The translations under genes were made by a program, and so were the position numbers. DNA of 64,000 nt from J054 sp964613615 (GTDB lineage Bacteria > Pseudomonadota > Gammaproteobacteria > Steroidobacterales > GCA-2729495): NCBI GenBank assembly GCA_964613615.1, contig CAZTIB010000133.1:6723-70722 (forward strand). The letters are read 5' to 3'. This document shows, piece by piece, positions 25,227-34,375 of this stretch. The notes under the pieces were generated by a model. That model had not been told where the DNA came from. It did not search any database and saw only the letters and a list, made by a program, of their open reading frames with translations. The stretch's first letter is position 1. Every line of letters starts with the position of its first letter.

Positions 25227-27986
25227 ATGTTGCGCAGTTTTTCTTTTCCTGGCCGCTGGGTTGCCGGCCTGTTGCTGGCCTGCAGCCTGCCACCGGCGGC
25301 GGCCGACGTGGATATTCCGTACCAGATGAAAGTGCTGGACAACGGGCTGACCGTGATCGTGCACGAAGACCGCAAGGCGCCGGTGGTCGCAGTCAACATC
25401 TGGTACCACGTGGGCTCGAAAAACGAGCCGGCGGGCAAGACCGGGTTTGCGCACCTGTTCGAACACCTGATGTTCCAGGGCACGGAAAACTTCGACGAGG
25501 AGTACCTGTCTTACCTGCAGGAGATTGGCGCCACCGACCTGAATGCAACCACCTGGTTCGACCGCACCAACTACTTCCAGACGGTGCCGAGAAATGCGCT
25601 GGACACCGTGCTGTGGCTCGAATCCGATCGCATGGGGCACTTTGCCGGCGCGATCACGCAGGCGAAGCTCGACGAACAGCGCGGCGTCGTCCAGAACGAA
25701 AAGCGGCAAGGCGAAAACCAGCCCTACGGCAAGGTCTTCGAACAACTGCTGCCGCAGGTGTTTACGGACGGCCACCCGTATTCCTGGGAGACCATCGGGT
25801 CCATGGCAGATCTCGAGGCGGCCAGCCTCGACGACGTCCGGGACTGGTTCAAGACCTGGTATGGCCCGAATAATGCGGTGCTGGTGGTGGCTGGTGACAT
25901 CGATGCCGCCGATGCTTTCGCGCGCGTGGAGAAATTCTTCGGCGATATTCCGCCCGGCCCGCCGCTCACGCGGCCGAGCAAGTGGATTCCGCAGCACGTA
26001 GCCGAGCGGCGCATGGAAATGACCGACCGGGTGCCCCAGCCGCGCGTGTACATGGCCTGGAGCGGGCCCGAGTGGGGCTCGCGCGACGCACACCTGCTGG
26101 TGCTGGCCGCGGACATCATCGGCGGCGGCAAGAACTCGCGGCTGTTCGAACGGCTGGTATATCAAGACCAGATCGCGACCGACGCCGCGCTGGCGCCGCT
26201 GCCACTGGAAATCTCCGGCATCACCTACCTGGTGGCATCGGCGCAGCCGGGCACGGACCTGGCAGCCGTTGAAGCGGCGGCGCGGGAAGAACTCGCCCGT
26301 TTCATTGCCGAGGGTCCCACCGAGCGCGAACTCGAGCGCGCACGCACGCAGTACCGCGCGAGCTTTCTGCGCGGTTTGGAAAGAATCGGCGGCTTCGGCG
26401 GCAAGTCTGGGGTCCTGGCTCAGAGCACCGTATACGGCGGCAGCCCGAACGCCTGGCAGCAGGAACTTGCCGACATCGACGGCGCCACCATAGAAGACCT
26501 GCAGAAGGTCGCCGAGCGCTGGCTGGGACCAGGTGCCTTCGTGCTGTCGGTGCAACCCGAGGGACAACTCCAGGCCGATGCCGGTGGCGCCGACCGCAGC
26601 GCAGGACCGCCGGCGCCCGGGGCTTTCCCCGACGTGCGCTTCCCGGCGTTCACCCGGCGCACGCTGGACAACGGGCTGGAGGTCGTCCTGTCGCCGCGAC
26701 CGAATCAGCCGCTGGTGGAAATGTCCCTGCAGATCGATGCCGGCTATGCCGCCGACCAGTTCGCGCGGCCGGGTACCTCCGCAATGACCATGGCCATGCT
26801 CGACGAAGGCACCGAGAAACGTTCGGCCCTGGAGATAGCGGAGGCCCTCGCGCTGCAAGGCGCGTCCTTGGGCGCGAACTCGGGGCTCGACACCTCCACC
26901 GTGCGACTGTCTGCGCTGGCCGAAAACCTCGAGCCATCGATGGCAATCTACGCCGACGTGATCCTGGACCCGGTGTTCCCGCAGGCCGAGCTGGAACGGC
27001 TGCGCAAGAGCACTATCGCGCGTATCCAGCAGGAGAAGACGCGGCCGAACTCAATGGCGCTGCGCGTGCTGCCCCGCCTTCTGTACGGCGAGGGTCATCC
27101 CTACGCACAGCCCCTGACCGGCTCTGGCACCGAAGCCACCGTGGCTGCCCTGACCCGCGCCGATCTCGAGAGTTTTCACGGCACCTGGTTCAAACCCAAT
27201 CACGCCACGCTCATCGTCGTGGGCAATTTCGACCCGGACCAGCTGATGAAGCAGCTCGACAAGCTGTTCGGCCGCTGGAAAGCCGGCGATACGCCGGAGA
27301 AACAGCTCGCCGGTGCGCAGGGCGGCAATGGCAAGACGCTGTACGTCGTCGACAAGCCCGGCGCCGATCAGTCGGTAATTTTCGTCGGCCAGCTGATCCC
27401 GCCCAGGGCGAATCCCGACGAGATTGCGATCCGGGCAGTCAACGACATCCTTGGCGGCAAATCCACCGCGCGCATCAACATGAACCTGCGCGAAGACAAG
27501 GGCTGGTCTTACGGCGCTTACAGCACGATTCTGAATGCGCGCGGTCAGCGACCGCTGCTGGCCTACGCACCGGTGCAGACGGACAAGACCCGCGAGTCGG
27601 TGATCGAATTGCAACGCGAGCTGGCTGCGATTCGCGGCGACGAGCCGCCCACGGCCCAAGAACTGCAGGTCGTCGTGGACAGCAACACCCTGTCGCTGCC
27701 TGGCCGCTGGGAGACCTCCAGCGCCGTGCTGGGTTCCATCGGCGAAGTGGTGCGCTTCGGGCTGCCGGACGATTACTGGTCGAGCTACGCCGCCAGCGTC
27801 CGGGCCCTGCAGCTGGCCGAAGTCGATAGCATCGCGCAGACGCTGATCAATCCTCAGGAGCTGGCCTGGGTCGTGGTGGGCGACCGTGCACGCATCGAGG
27901 CAGACCTCCAGGACCTCGGCTTCGACGAGATACTCGAAGTGGACGCAGATGGTCTGCCCGTCGTGGGTCAACTTGCCGGCGACTGA
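25227..27986 (+). CDS. M16 family zinc metalloprotease, two-domain
   Basis: The 919-residue protein has a signal peptide (1-26) and two M16 halves. The N-terminal half carries the inverted zinc motif HxxEH (H76-LFE-H80) and the downstream Glu in VVQNEKRQG. The C-terminal half (from about 475, RTLDNGLEVVLSPRP) lacks the motif, as is usual for the second domain that closes the cavity. Such proteases (pitrilysin or PqqL type) degrade peptides in the periplasm. The ATG follows closely after the dihydroorotase gene's divergent start, with the signal peptide directly after it. The MFS gene overlaps its end. Confidence 0.93.
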   Translation: MLRSFSFPGRWVAGLLLACSLPPAAADVDIPYQMKVLDNGLTVIVHEDRKAPVVAVNIWYHVGSKNEPAGKTGFAHLFEHLMFQGTENFDEEYLSYLQEIGATDLNATTWFDRTNYFQTVPRNALDTVLWLESDRMGHFAGAITQAKLDEQRGVVQNEKRQGENQPYGKVFEQLLPQVFTDGHPYSWETIGSMADLEAASLDDVRDWFKTWYGPNNAVLVVAGDIDAADAFARVEKFFGDIPPGPPLTRPSKWIPQHVAERRMEMTDRVPQPRVYMAWSGPEWGSRDAHLLVLAADIIGGGKNSRLFERLVYQDQIATDAALAPLPLEISGITYLVASAQPGTDLAAVEAAAREELARFIAEGPTERELERARTQYRASFLRGLERIGGFGGKSGVLAQSTVYGGSPNAWQQELADIDGATIEDLQKVAERWLGPGAFVLSVQPEGQLQADAGGADRSAGPPAPGAFPDVRFPAFTRRTLDNGLEVVLSPRPNQPLVEMSLQIDAGYAADQFARPGTSAMTMAMLDEGTEKRSALEIAEALALQGASLGANSGLDTSTVRLSALAENLEPSMAIYADVILDPVFPQAELERLRKSTIARIQQEKTRPNSMALRVLPRLLYGEGHPYAQPLTGSGTEATVAALTRADLESFHGTWFKPNHATLIVVGNFDPDQLMKQLDKLFGRWKAGDTPEKQLAGAQGGNGKTLYVVDKPGADQSVIFVGQLIPPRANPDEIAIRAVNDILGGKSTARINMNLREDKGWSYGAYSTILNARGQRPLLAYAPVQTDKTRESVIELQRELAAIRGDEPPTAQELQVVVDSNTLSLPGRWETSSAVLGSIGEVVRFGLPDDYWSSYAASVRALQLAEVDSIAQTLINPQELAWVVVGDRARIEADLQDLGFDEILEVDADGLPVVGQLAGD

Positions 27987-29259
27987 CCTCAAGGCCCCGG
28001 GCAAACCCCGCCAGGGCCGATTTTACGGCTGGTACGTCGCGGCGACTTCCGTCGCGATCTATTTCTTCACGAACGGCATGACGCTGTTCGTGCCCCAGAA
28101 TCTCTTCCCACGGTTCATCGAGACCTTCGATGTCACCGCCGCGCAGGTCAGCCTCACCACCGCAACGTCACTGGGCCTGGCCGCACTGATGGCGCCCTTC
28201 ATCGGCGCAATTGTCGACCGTGCCGGCGTGCTGCGGGTGATTCGTACGGGGCTTGCGGTCATGGCCGTGTGCTTTTGCCTGTACCCCTTCGCCCGCAGCA
28301 TTACCGAGCTTTATATCCTGCACGCGTTCCTGGCGCTGGGCCTCGCATTGTCCGGGCTGCTGGTGAACGTGGTGCTGCTGTCGAACTGGTTCAACGCCCG
28401 GCGCGGTTTCGTGATCGGCATGCTCGTAGCCGGCTCCAGCCTGGCCGGCGCGCTGCTGCCGGTGGCCATTTCGCCGCTGGTGAATTCGCCGGACTATGGC
28501 TGGCGCTGGGGCGTCGGCCTGCTTGCCGTCGGTTTCATCCTGTTTGCGGTTGTGCCCGGTTACACGGTGCTGCGTGAAAAGCCGAGCCTGCTGGGACTCT
28601 ACCCGGACGGCGCAGCGAAACCGCCCCCCGCGGAACAGGCAGCGACCAGCGGCGTCGACCTGCCCACGGCGCTGCGCTCCGGGCCATTCTGGTGCCTGGC
28701 GTTCGGCTCTGCCGCGCTGTGGTATTCGATTCAGGCTATGAACAGCCAGGTGACCATCTACTTCGAGCAGGAGGGCGGGCTCACGCCAGCCCGCGCCACG
28801 CTGCTGTACTCCGTGATCTTCTGGTGCAGCTTCGCCGGCAAGTTCCTGTTCGGGGCCCTCAGCGACCGAATCCCGAAACGCCGGGTCATGCTGGTCACCA
28901 GCCTCATTTTGCTGGCCGGCTGCCTGCTGCTGTTCGAAGGCGGGCGGGACGGGCTGCGGTTGACGGCCGATCTGCCGCGGCTGGTGAGTTTCGCCGTGGT
29001 CTTCGGGCTTGGCTTTGGCGGCAGTTTCACGATGATCCAGCTCGTGGCCGTTGAAACCTTCGGGCAACGGTCACTGGGCAAGATTCTCGGCTGCATCACA
29101 CTGGTGGATGCCCTGGGCGCCACGCTGGGCACCATTCTCACCGGGCAACTGAAGACCGCCACCGGCGGCTATCTGCTGCCATTTGGCGTGATTACCGCGG
29201 TGGCTTTCTTCGCTGTGGTTAACGTATTACTGATTCGGCCGTTGCCCGCCCGGAAGTAA
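27949..29259 (+). CDS. MFS transporter (OFA-like)
   Basis: The 436-residue protein has about twelve hydrophobic helices. The first begins GRFYGWYVAATSVAIYFF, a typical start of the oxalate/formate-antiporter-like MFS group, and FGALSDRIPKRR marks the conserved MFS loop between helices 8 and 9. The substrate is likely a small organic anion, but cannot be told. The start is uncertain: the ATG at 27949 overlaps the M16 gene by 38 bases, and a TTG at 27973 is an alternative. It is probably co-transcribed with the protease gene, and the two have no obvious functional link. Confidence 0.85.
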   Translation: MVCPSWVNLPATDLKAPGKPRQGRFYGWYVAATSVAIYFFTNGMTLFVPQNLFPRFIETFDVTAAQVSLTTATSLGLAALMAPFIGAIVDRAGVLRVIRTGLAVMAVCFCLYPFARSITELYILHAFLALGLALSGLLVNVVLLSNWFNARRGFVIGMLVAGSSLAGALLPVAISPLVNSPDYGWRWGVGLLAVGFILFAVVPGYTVLREKPSLLGLYPDGAAKPPPAEQAATSGVDLPTALRSGPFWCLAFGSAALWYSIQAMNSQVTIYFEQEGGLTPARATLLYSVIFWCSFAGKFLFGALSDRIPKRRVMLVTSLILLAGCLLLFEGGRDGLRLTADLPRLVSFAVVFGLGFGGSFTMIQLVAVETFGQRSLGKILGCITLVDALGATLGTILTGQLKTATGGYLLPFGVITAVAFFAVVNVLLIRPLPARK

Positions 29260-29361
29260 CTTCCGCGATACGCCTTGCGCGGGTCATCAAGCTGTGGAAA
29301 ATACGCGCCTCGCAGGGCCCGGGCGCAGTCTCGCCCACGGCAGTCACAGCGAGGACATCCG

Positions 29362-30297
29362 ATGATCAAAGCCGAGGGTCTGACCAAGCAGTACGGCGCG
29401 CTGACGGCCGTGGATCAGATTTCCTTCAAAGTGGAGCCCGGCGAAGTGCTCGGCTTCCTCGGGCCGAACGGCGCCGGCAAGTCCACCACGATGCGCATGT
29501 TTGCCGGCTTTGTGCCGCCCACGGCCGGGTCTGCAGAAATTTGCGGGCATTCGGTGATTACCGACGCGCTGGCGGCGAAGGCAAAGCTGGGCTACCTGCC
29601 GGAAGGCGCCCCGGCCTACGGCGAGATGCGGCCGCGGGAATTCCTGGAATTTGCCGCCGCCATACGCGGCTTCAGCGGCGACGAACAGCGCACGCGCGTG
29701 GGCGACGCCCTGGAGCGGCTGAATCTCACCAAGGTGCAGAACCAGAGCATCGAAACCCTGTCGAAGGGCTTCAAGCGGCGCGTTGGCCTGGCCCAGGCCA
29801 TCCTGCACGACCCGCCGGTGCTGATTCTCGACGAACCCACGGACGGACTGGACCCGAACCAGAAACACGAGGTGCGCCAGCTGATCGCCGACATGTCGGC
29901 GAACAAGATCATCGTGATCTCCACCCACATCCTCGAAGAAGTGGATGCCGTGTGTAACCGCGCCATCATCATTGCCAATGGGCGCATCCTGGCGGATGAA
30001 ACCCCGGAAACGCTGATCTACCGCTCCCGCTATCACAATGCCGTCACGCTGCGACTGTCCCGCGACGGCGACCTGGCGGCCGTGGCCGCCGACATTCGCG
30101 CGGTGCCGAGTGTCGACCATGTAGAGATCGCCAATGACGGCCGGTCACTGACGGCCTTCCCCGATGACAACGAGATGATCCTGACCCAGATCGGCGACCT
30201 GGCGGGTGCAAAGAACTGGCCGCTGGAACAGCTGCAGCTGGAGTCCGGCCGTCTCGATGAGGTGTTTCGCACCATCACCTCCGCGGAGGCCGCCTGA
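29362..30297 (+). CDS. ABC transporter ATP-binding protein (GldA-like)
   Basis: The 311-residue ATPase has Walker A GPNGAGKST (about 35-43), the signature region ETLSKGFKRRVGLAQA (LSKGF in place of LSGGQ) and Walker B LILDEPTDGLDP. Following about residue 215 is a C-terminal extension typical of ABC-2 exporters. It matches the GldA/CcmA-like ATPases of the Gld-type export system. GAGGAC lies nine bases before the ATG. Its stop shares a base with the permease start (TGATG), the first of four closely spaced genes that should form one transporter. Confidence 0.92.
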   Translation: MIKAEGLTKQYGALTAVDQISFKVEPGEVLGFLGPNGAGKSTTMRMFAGFVPPTAGSAEICGHSVITDALAAKAKLGYLPEGAPAYGEMRPREFLEFAAAIRGFSGDEQRTRVGDALERLNLTKVQNQSIETLSKGFKRRVGLAQAILHDPPVLILDEPTDGLDPNQKHEVRQLIADMSANKIIVISTHILEEVDAVCNRAIIIANGRILADETPETLIYRSRYHNAVTLRLSRDGDLAAVAADIRAVPSVDHVEIANDGRSLTAFPDDNEMILTQIGDLAGAKNWPLEQLQLESGRLDEVFRTITSAEAA

Positions 30298-31028
30298 TGA
30301 GCGCCATCGGCATCATCGCGTCGCGCGAATTGCGCGCCTACTTCGCCACGCCGGTGGCCTTCGTGTTTATCGTGATTTTCCTGGCGCTCAGCGGCTGGTT
30401 CACGTTCTATCTGGGCGGCTTCTACGAACGGGGTCAGGCTGACCTGCAGCCTTTCTTCACTTTCCACCCGTGGTTGTACCTGTTCCTGGTACCGGCGATT
30501 TCCATGCGCCTGTGGGCCGAGGAGCGCAAATCCGGCAGCATCGAAATGCTGATGACCCTGCCCGTATCCATCTGGGACGCGGTGCTGGGCAAATTCCTGG
30601 CGGCCTGGGCCTTCACGGCCGTGGCGCTGGCCCTCACGTTCCCGATCTGGATTACGGTGAACTACCTCGGCGACCCGGACAACGGCGTCATTGTGACGGC
30701 CTATCTCGGCAGCCTGCTGATGGCCGGCGCCTTTCTCGCCATCGGCTCGTGCATTTCAGCGGCGAACCGCAACCAGGTGGTGGCATTCATCATCACGGTG
30801 GTGATTTGCTTTTTATTCCTGCTGAGTGGTTTCCCGCTGGTGCTCGACTTCTTCGCCGGTGCACCGCAAACCATCGTCGACACCATCGCGGGCCTGAGTT
30901 TCCTGACGCATTTCAACGCACTGAGCAAGGGCGTGATCGACCTGCGTGACGTGGTGTATTTCCTGCTGGTGATCACCGCGTGGCTGTATGCCACCAGCAT
31001 CGTGCTGGAAATGAAAAAGGCTGACTGA
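30297..31028 (+). CDS. ABC-2 permease (GldF-like)
   Basis: The 243-residue membrane protein has about six helices and the ABC-2 permease layout. It starts with IIASRELRAYFATPVAFVFIVIFL and includes the WAEERKSGSIEMLMTLPVS cytoplasmic loop that contacts the ATPase in this family. It overlaps the ATPase gene by one base and precedes the GldG-like gene by one base, so they are translationally linked. With its neighbours it should make an export complex; the cargo is not indicated by the sequence. Confidence 0.92.
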   Translation: MSAIGIIASRELRAYFATPVAFVFIVIFLALSGWFTFYLGGFYERGQADLQPFFTFHPWLYLFLVPAISMRLWAEERKSGSIEMLMTLPVSIWDAVLGKFLAAWAFTAVALALTFPIWITVNYLGDPDNGVIVTAYLGSLLMAGAFLAIGSCISAANRNQVVAFIITVVICFLFLLSGFPLVLDFFAGAPQTIVDTIAGLSFLTHFNALSKGVIDLRDVVYFLLVITAWLYATSIVLEMKKAD

Positions 31029-31029
31029 C

Positions 31030-32901
31030 ATGAGCGCACGCGAGACAAGGGGCCGTTTCGGGCTGCTGATCCTGGCCGCACTGTTCATCGTGGCCGTGGT
31101 GGCTGCCAACGCCGCGCTGCGCGGCATACGCCTCGACCTGACAGAGAATCGCCTCTACACGCTGTCCGAGGGCACCTACGCGATCCTCGAAGACATCCCG
31201 GAGACGGTGAACCTGTACTTCTTCTTCTCGGACAGGGCCACGGCAGACATCCCGCAGCTGCGCACCTACGCCAGCCGCGTGCGCGAGATGCTCGAAGAGT
31301 TCGAGCAAAACGCCGACGGGCGCGTGAATATCCGCTTCATCGACCCGCTGCCGTTCTCGGAAGAAGAAGATCGCGCGTCGGAATTCGGCCTGCAGAGCGT
31401 GGAGCTGGCGATGGGTTCCGACCCGGTCTTCATGGGAATCGCCGGCACCAACAGCATCGGCGACCAGGAAATCATCGGCTTCCTCGACCCCACGAATGAG
31501 GCCTTCCTGGAATACGAACTCGCCAAACTCGTGCAGACATTGTCCGTAGTCAGCAAGCCGGTAATCGGCCTGCTGACGCCGTTGCAGATGACGGCCGGCT
31601 TCGACCAGGCCACGCAGCAGCTGCGCCAGCCCTGGGTCATTACTCAGCAGGTGCAGCAGTTATTCGAGCTGCGCACGCTGCCGGCGGGCACGGACAGCAT
31701 CGATGCAGACATCGACGTGCTGATGATCGTGCACCCGAAAGACCTGGGTGACAGCACGCTGTATGCCATCGACCAGTTCATTATGCGCGGCGGCCGCGCG
31801 TTGCTGTTCGTCGACCCCTACGCCCAGGCCGACTCGCAACCGCCGCCGGTGCCCGGCATGAGCCAGCCGGGTGGCGGCGCATCCGATCTGAATCGCCTGC
31901 TGACGCCGTGGGGCGTGTCGATTCCGCCCGGCCTGGTCGTCGGTGACGACCGCTACGCGCTGACGGTCACCGGCCTCGGCAACCGTCCGGTGCGCTACCT
32001 TCCCTTGCTTGGCATCGATCAGAACGGTATCGATCCGGATGACGTGGTTACCGCCGGGATACGCAACCTGAACCTGGGCTTTCCCGGCTACATTGAGGTC
32101 AGCGAAGACGCGAGCGTTGCCGTAACGCCGCTCATCGAATCCAGTGACCTGGCCGGCACGCTGCAGGCCGAAGAACTGGCCTTTGTGCAGGACCCGGAGA
32201 TCCTGCGGACAAATTTCCAGCCCACCGGCGAACCTTACCTGCTCGCCGCACGGCTACAGGGCGAGGTCCCGAGCGCTTTCCCCGACGGCCCGCCGCCGCT
32301 GCCGGAGAGCGGCACGACGGTGGATACCGGCGCGCATCTCGCGCAATCGGACGGTCCTATCAACGTGGTGCTGGTGGCCGATACAGACCTGCTGACAGAC
32401 CGGCTGTGGGTGCAGCAGCGAAACTTTCTCGGCCAGCCGCTGACCACGGCCTTTGCCGGCAACGGCGACTTCACGGTCAACGCGCTGGACAACCTGACCG
32501 GCAGCAACGACCTGATCAGCATCCGCGGCCGGGCCACCTATACCCGGCCCTTCACGCGGGTGCAGGACCTGCGCCGCGACGCCGAAGCGCGGCTGCGCAT
32601 TACCGAGCAGCAACTGACCCAGGAGCTGAGCGCGCTGGAAGGGAAGCTAGCCGAGCTGCAGGCCGAGCGCCAGGACGGCAGCAACCTGTTGCTGAGCCCG
32701 GAACAGCAGGCGGAGATCGACCGTTTCCAGGACGAACGGCTGCGCATCCGCAAGGAGCTGCGCCAGGTGCAGCGCGACCTGGACCAGAGCATCGAAGATC
32801 TCGGCATGCGGCTGAAGGTCACCAACATATTCCTCGTACCCGCCCTGATCGCGCTGCTCGGCCTGGCCCTGCTGGTGCTGCGCCGCCAGCGGCACGCCTG
32901 A
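31030..32901 (+). CDS. GldG-family ABC auxiliary protein
   Basis: The 623-residue protein has an N-terminal membrane helix (about 10-32) and a large extracytoplasmic part. That part begins LDLTENRLYTLSEGTYAIL, the hallmark of GldG/ABC-transport-auxiliary proteins. A coiled coil (about 515-595, rich in Gln, Glu, Leu) precedes a second membrane helix (about 598-615) at the C terminus with a short basic tail. In Bacteroidota, GldAFG has been linked to gliding; homologues in proteobacteria are widespread and of unknown cargo. It is followed after 13 bases by the DUF4340 gene. Confidence 0.9.
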   Translation: MSARETRGRFGLLILAALFIVAVVAANAALRGIRLDLTENRLYTLSEGTYAILEDIPETVNLYFFFSDRATADIPQLRTYASRVREMLEEFEQNADGRVNIRFIDPLPFSEEEDRASEFGLQSVELAMGSDPVFMGIAGTNSIGDQEIIGFLDPTNEAFLEYELAKLVQTLSVVSKPVIGLLTPLQMTAGFDQATQQLRQPWVITQQVQQLFELRTLPAGTDSIDADIDVLMIVHPKDLGDSTLYAIDQFIMRGGRALLFVDPYAQADSQPPPVPGMSQPGGGASDLNRLLTPWGVSIPPGLVVGDDRYALTVTGLGNRPVRYLPLLGIDQNGIDPDDVVTAGIRNLNLGFPGYIEVSEDASVAVTPLIESSDLAGTLQAEELAFVQDPEILRTNFQPTGEPYLLAARLQGEVPSAFPDGPPPLPESGTTVDTGAHLAQSDGPINVVLVADTDLLTDRLWVQQRNFLGQPLTTAFAGNGDFTVNALDNLTGSNDLISIRGRATYTRPFTRVQDLRRDAEARLRITEQQLTQELSALEGKLAELQAERQDGSNLLLSPEQQAEIDRFQDERLRIRKELRQVQRDLDQSIEDLGMRLKVTNIFLVPALIALLGLALLVLRRQRHA

Positions 32902-32914
32902 GGAGGCACCCGGC

Positions 32915-34015
32915 ATGAACCAGCGCAACCTGCTGATCCTGTTTGTGGCCCTTGGCCTGGCGGCACTCACCGCTTGGCTGCTCAGCCAGGAGGACCCGGC
33001 CAGCCTGGGCGAAGGCGACCCGTTGATGCCCGGGTTGGCCACAGCACTGAACAGTGTCACCAGCGTGACGGTGCGGCGTGCCGGCAACGACACCGTGGCA
33101 AGTTTGCGCAGGAACGATTCCGGTTGGGTCGTGACCGACCGTGACGATTACCCCGCCGATTTTGCGCGTGTTCGCCAGAACCTGCTGGGCCTGGCCGAGG
33201 CGCAGATTTTCGAGGCCAAGACCGCCAACGCGGAGTTCTACGAGCGCCTCGGCGTGCGTGACATCGCCGACGCGGAGGCCACGGGCACGGAACTCGACAT
33301 CCAGGCACCTGAATACAATGCCCGGATCATTGTTGGCCGCACCGACGAGGGCGGCGGCAGCCTCGCCTATGTGCGCCGGGCCGGTGAGGCGCAGGGCTAT
33401 CTCGTGACCGCCAGCCTCGACCCGGGCAGCAGCGCAGCAGACTGGCTCGACACGAAGATTATCGACCTGCCGTCCACGCGGGTTCGCTCGGTACAGATTC
33501 GCCATCCCGGCGGCGAGATTCTCGCCATTGCGAAGCCGCGCAGCGAATCTACGAATTACACCGTGGCCGACGTGCCGGACGGCCGCAGCCTGACCTACGA
33601 GGGTGCCGCCAATGCCATCGGCGCCGCGCTGGCCGGACTGAATCTCGACGATGTGGAACCTGCCCAGGGTTTCGACGCTGGCGGCAACGAACCCACCGTC
33701 GCCAGCTACGAAACTTTCGACGGCCTGATCGTGGAAGTGCGCACATGGCAGCTCGAGGACCGCAGCGTTCAAGCGTTCTCGGCCGCGGTGACGGTCCCGG
33801 ATCCTGAGGCCGACGCGGCGAGAGACGACGCTGACCAGGGCGATGACGACGCCACTGACGCCGACGGCCCGACCGATGCCGAAGCGCTGGCCCGGTTGCA
33901 AGAAGAAGCAGACACCATCAATGCGCGCCTGAACGGCTGGATCTACGTATTGCCCAGCTTCAAGGCCGAACAGTTCACGCGCCGCATGGACGACCTGCTC
34001 GCGGCCCCTGAATAG
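32915..34015 (+). CDS. DUF4340 domain-containing protein
   Basis: The 366-residue protein has an N-terminal hydrophobic anchor (about 7-24) and a periplasmic domain fitting DUF4340, with VTSVTVRRAGNDTVASLRR and SGWVVTDRDDYPADFARVRQNLLGL early on. An acidic Asp-rich linker (about 285-310) precedes a short C-terminal segment. DUF4340 proteins are regularly the last gene of GldA-GldF-GldG-like clusters, as here, and are presumably part of the same complex. The product is likely an envelope-exposed accessory. An AGGAGG ribosome site precedes the ATG. Confidence 0.88.
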   Translation: MNQRNLLILFVALGLAALTAWLLSQEDPASLGEGDPLMPGLATALNSVTSVTVRRAGNDTVASLRRNDSGWVVTDRDDYPADFARVRQNLLGLAEAQIFEAKTANAEFYERLGVRDIADAEATGTELDIQAPEYNARIIVGRTDEGGGSLAYVRRAGEAQGYLVTASLDPGSSAADWLDTKIIDLPSTRVRSVQIRHPGGEILAIAKPRSESTNYTVADVPDGRSLTYEGAANAIGAALAGLNLDDVEPAQGFDAGGNEPTVASYETFDGLIVEVRTWQLEDRSVQAFSAAVTVPDPEADAARDDADQGDDDATDADGPTDAEALARLQEEADTINARLNGWIYVLPSFKAEQFTRRMDDLLAAPE

Positions 34016-34129
34016 TCAGGGGCTCAGGCGCCGCTCACTGCGGCCTGCTGTATTGCGGCAACTGGTCCGGACAAGGCATCCGGCCCGGCTGGCCAGTTTG
34101 TTTCACTTCTGTTAGCGTTTCCAAGATGA

Positions 34130-34165
34130 CGCTGCAACCGGGTTAGCCGGGGCGGCGTTTTTTTT
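34130..34165 (+). terminator. Rho-independent terminator after the Gld-like cluster
   Basis: CGCTGC (34130-34135) pairs with GCGGCG (34152-34157), enclosing a second small CCGG stem, and is followed by eight Ts (34158-34165). It lies about 110 bases after the DUF4340 stop on the same strand. The rest of the 360-base gap 34016-34375 holds no gene; its second half should carry the promoter of the next gene, but no consensus box was convincing. Confidence 0.6.
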
Positions 34166-34375
34166 GGCCGACAGGTCCCGGATCATGCATGCGGGACCGC
34201 CTTGCAAGTTGGGTGCACGTCGCCGATGTCACGGCCGTTAAATAGCCCCACGCCGCAGCGCGTCCTGCACTGTTTGCACCGGTCTGCCAATTCCTTGCGG
34301 CCACTTCCTGTAAGCCCTCGTCTGCCGGGTGCCCGCCGTGCCGAAAAACTCAACAAAAAAATCAGAGGTGTCGCC

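Noticed and set aside
25221..26858. 545-codon frame opposite the M16 protease gene
   Set aside because: Antisense shadow; no family features.
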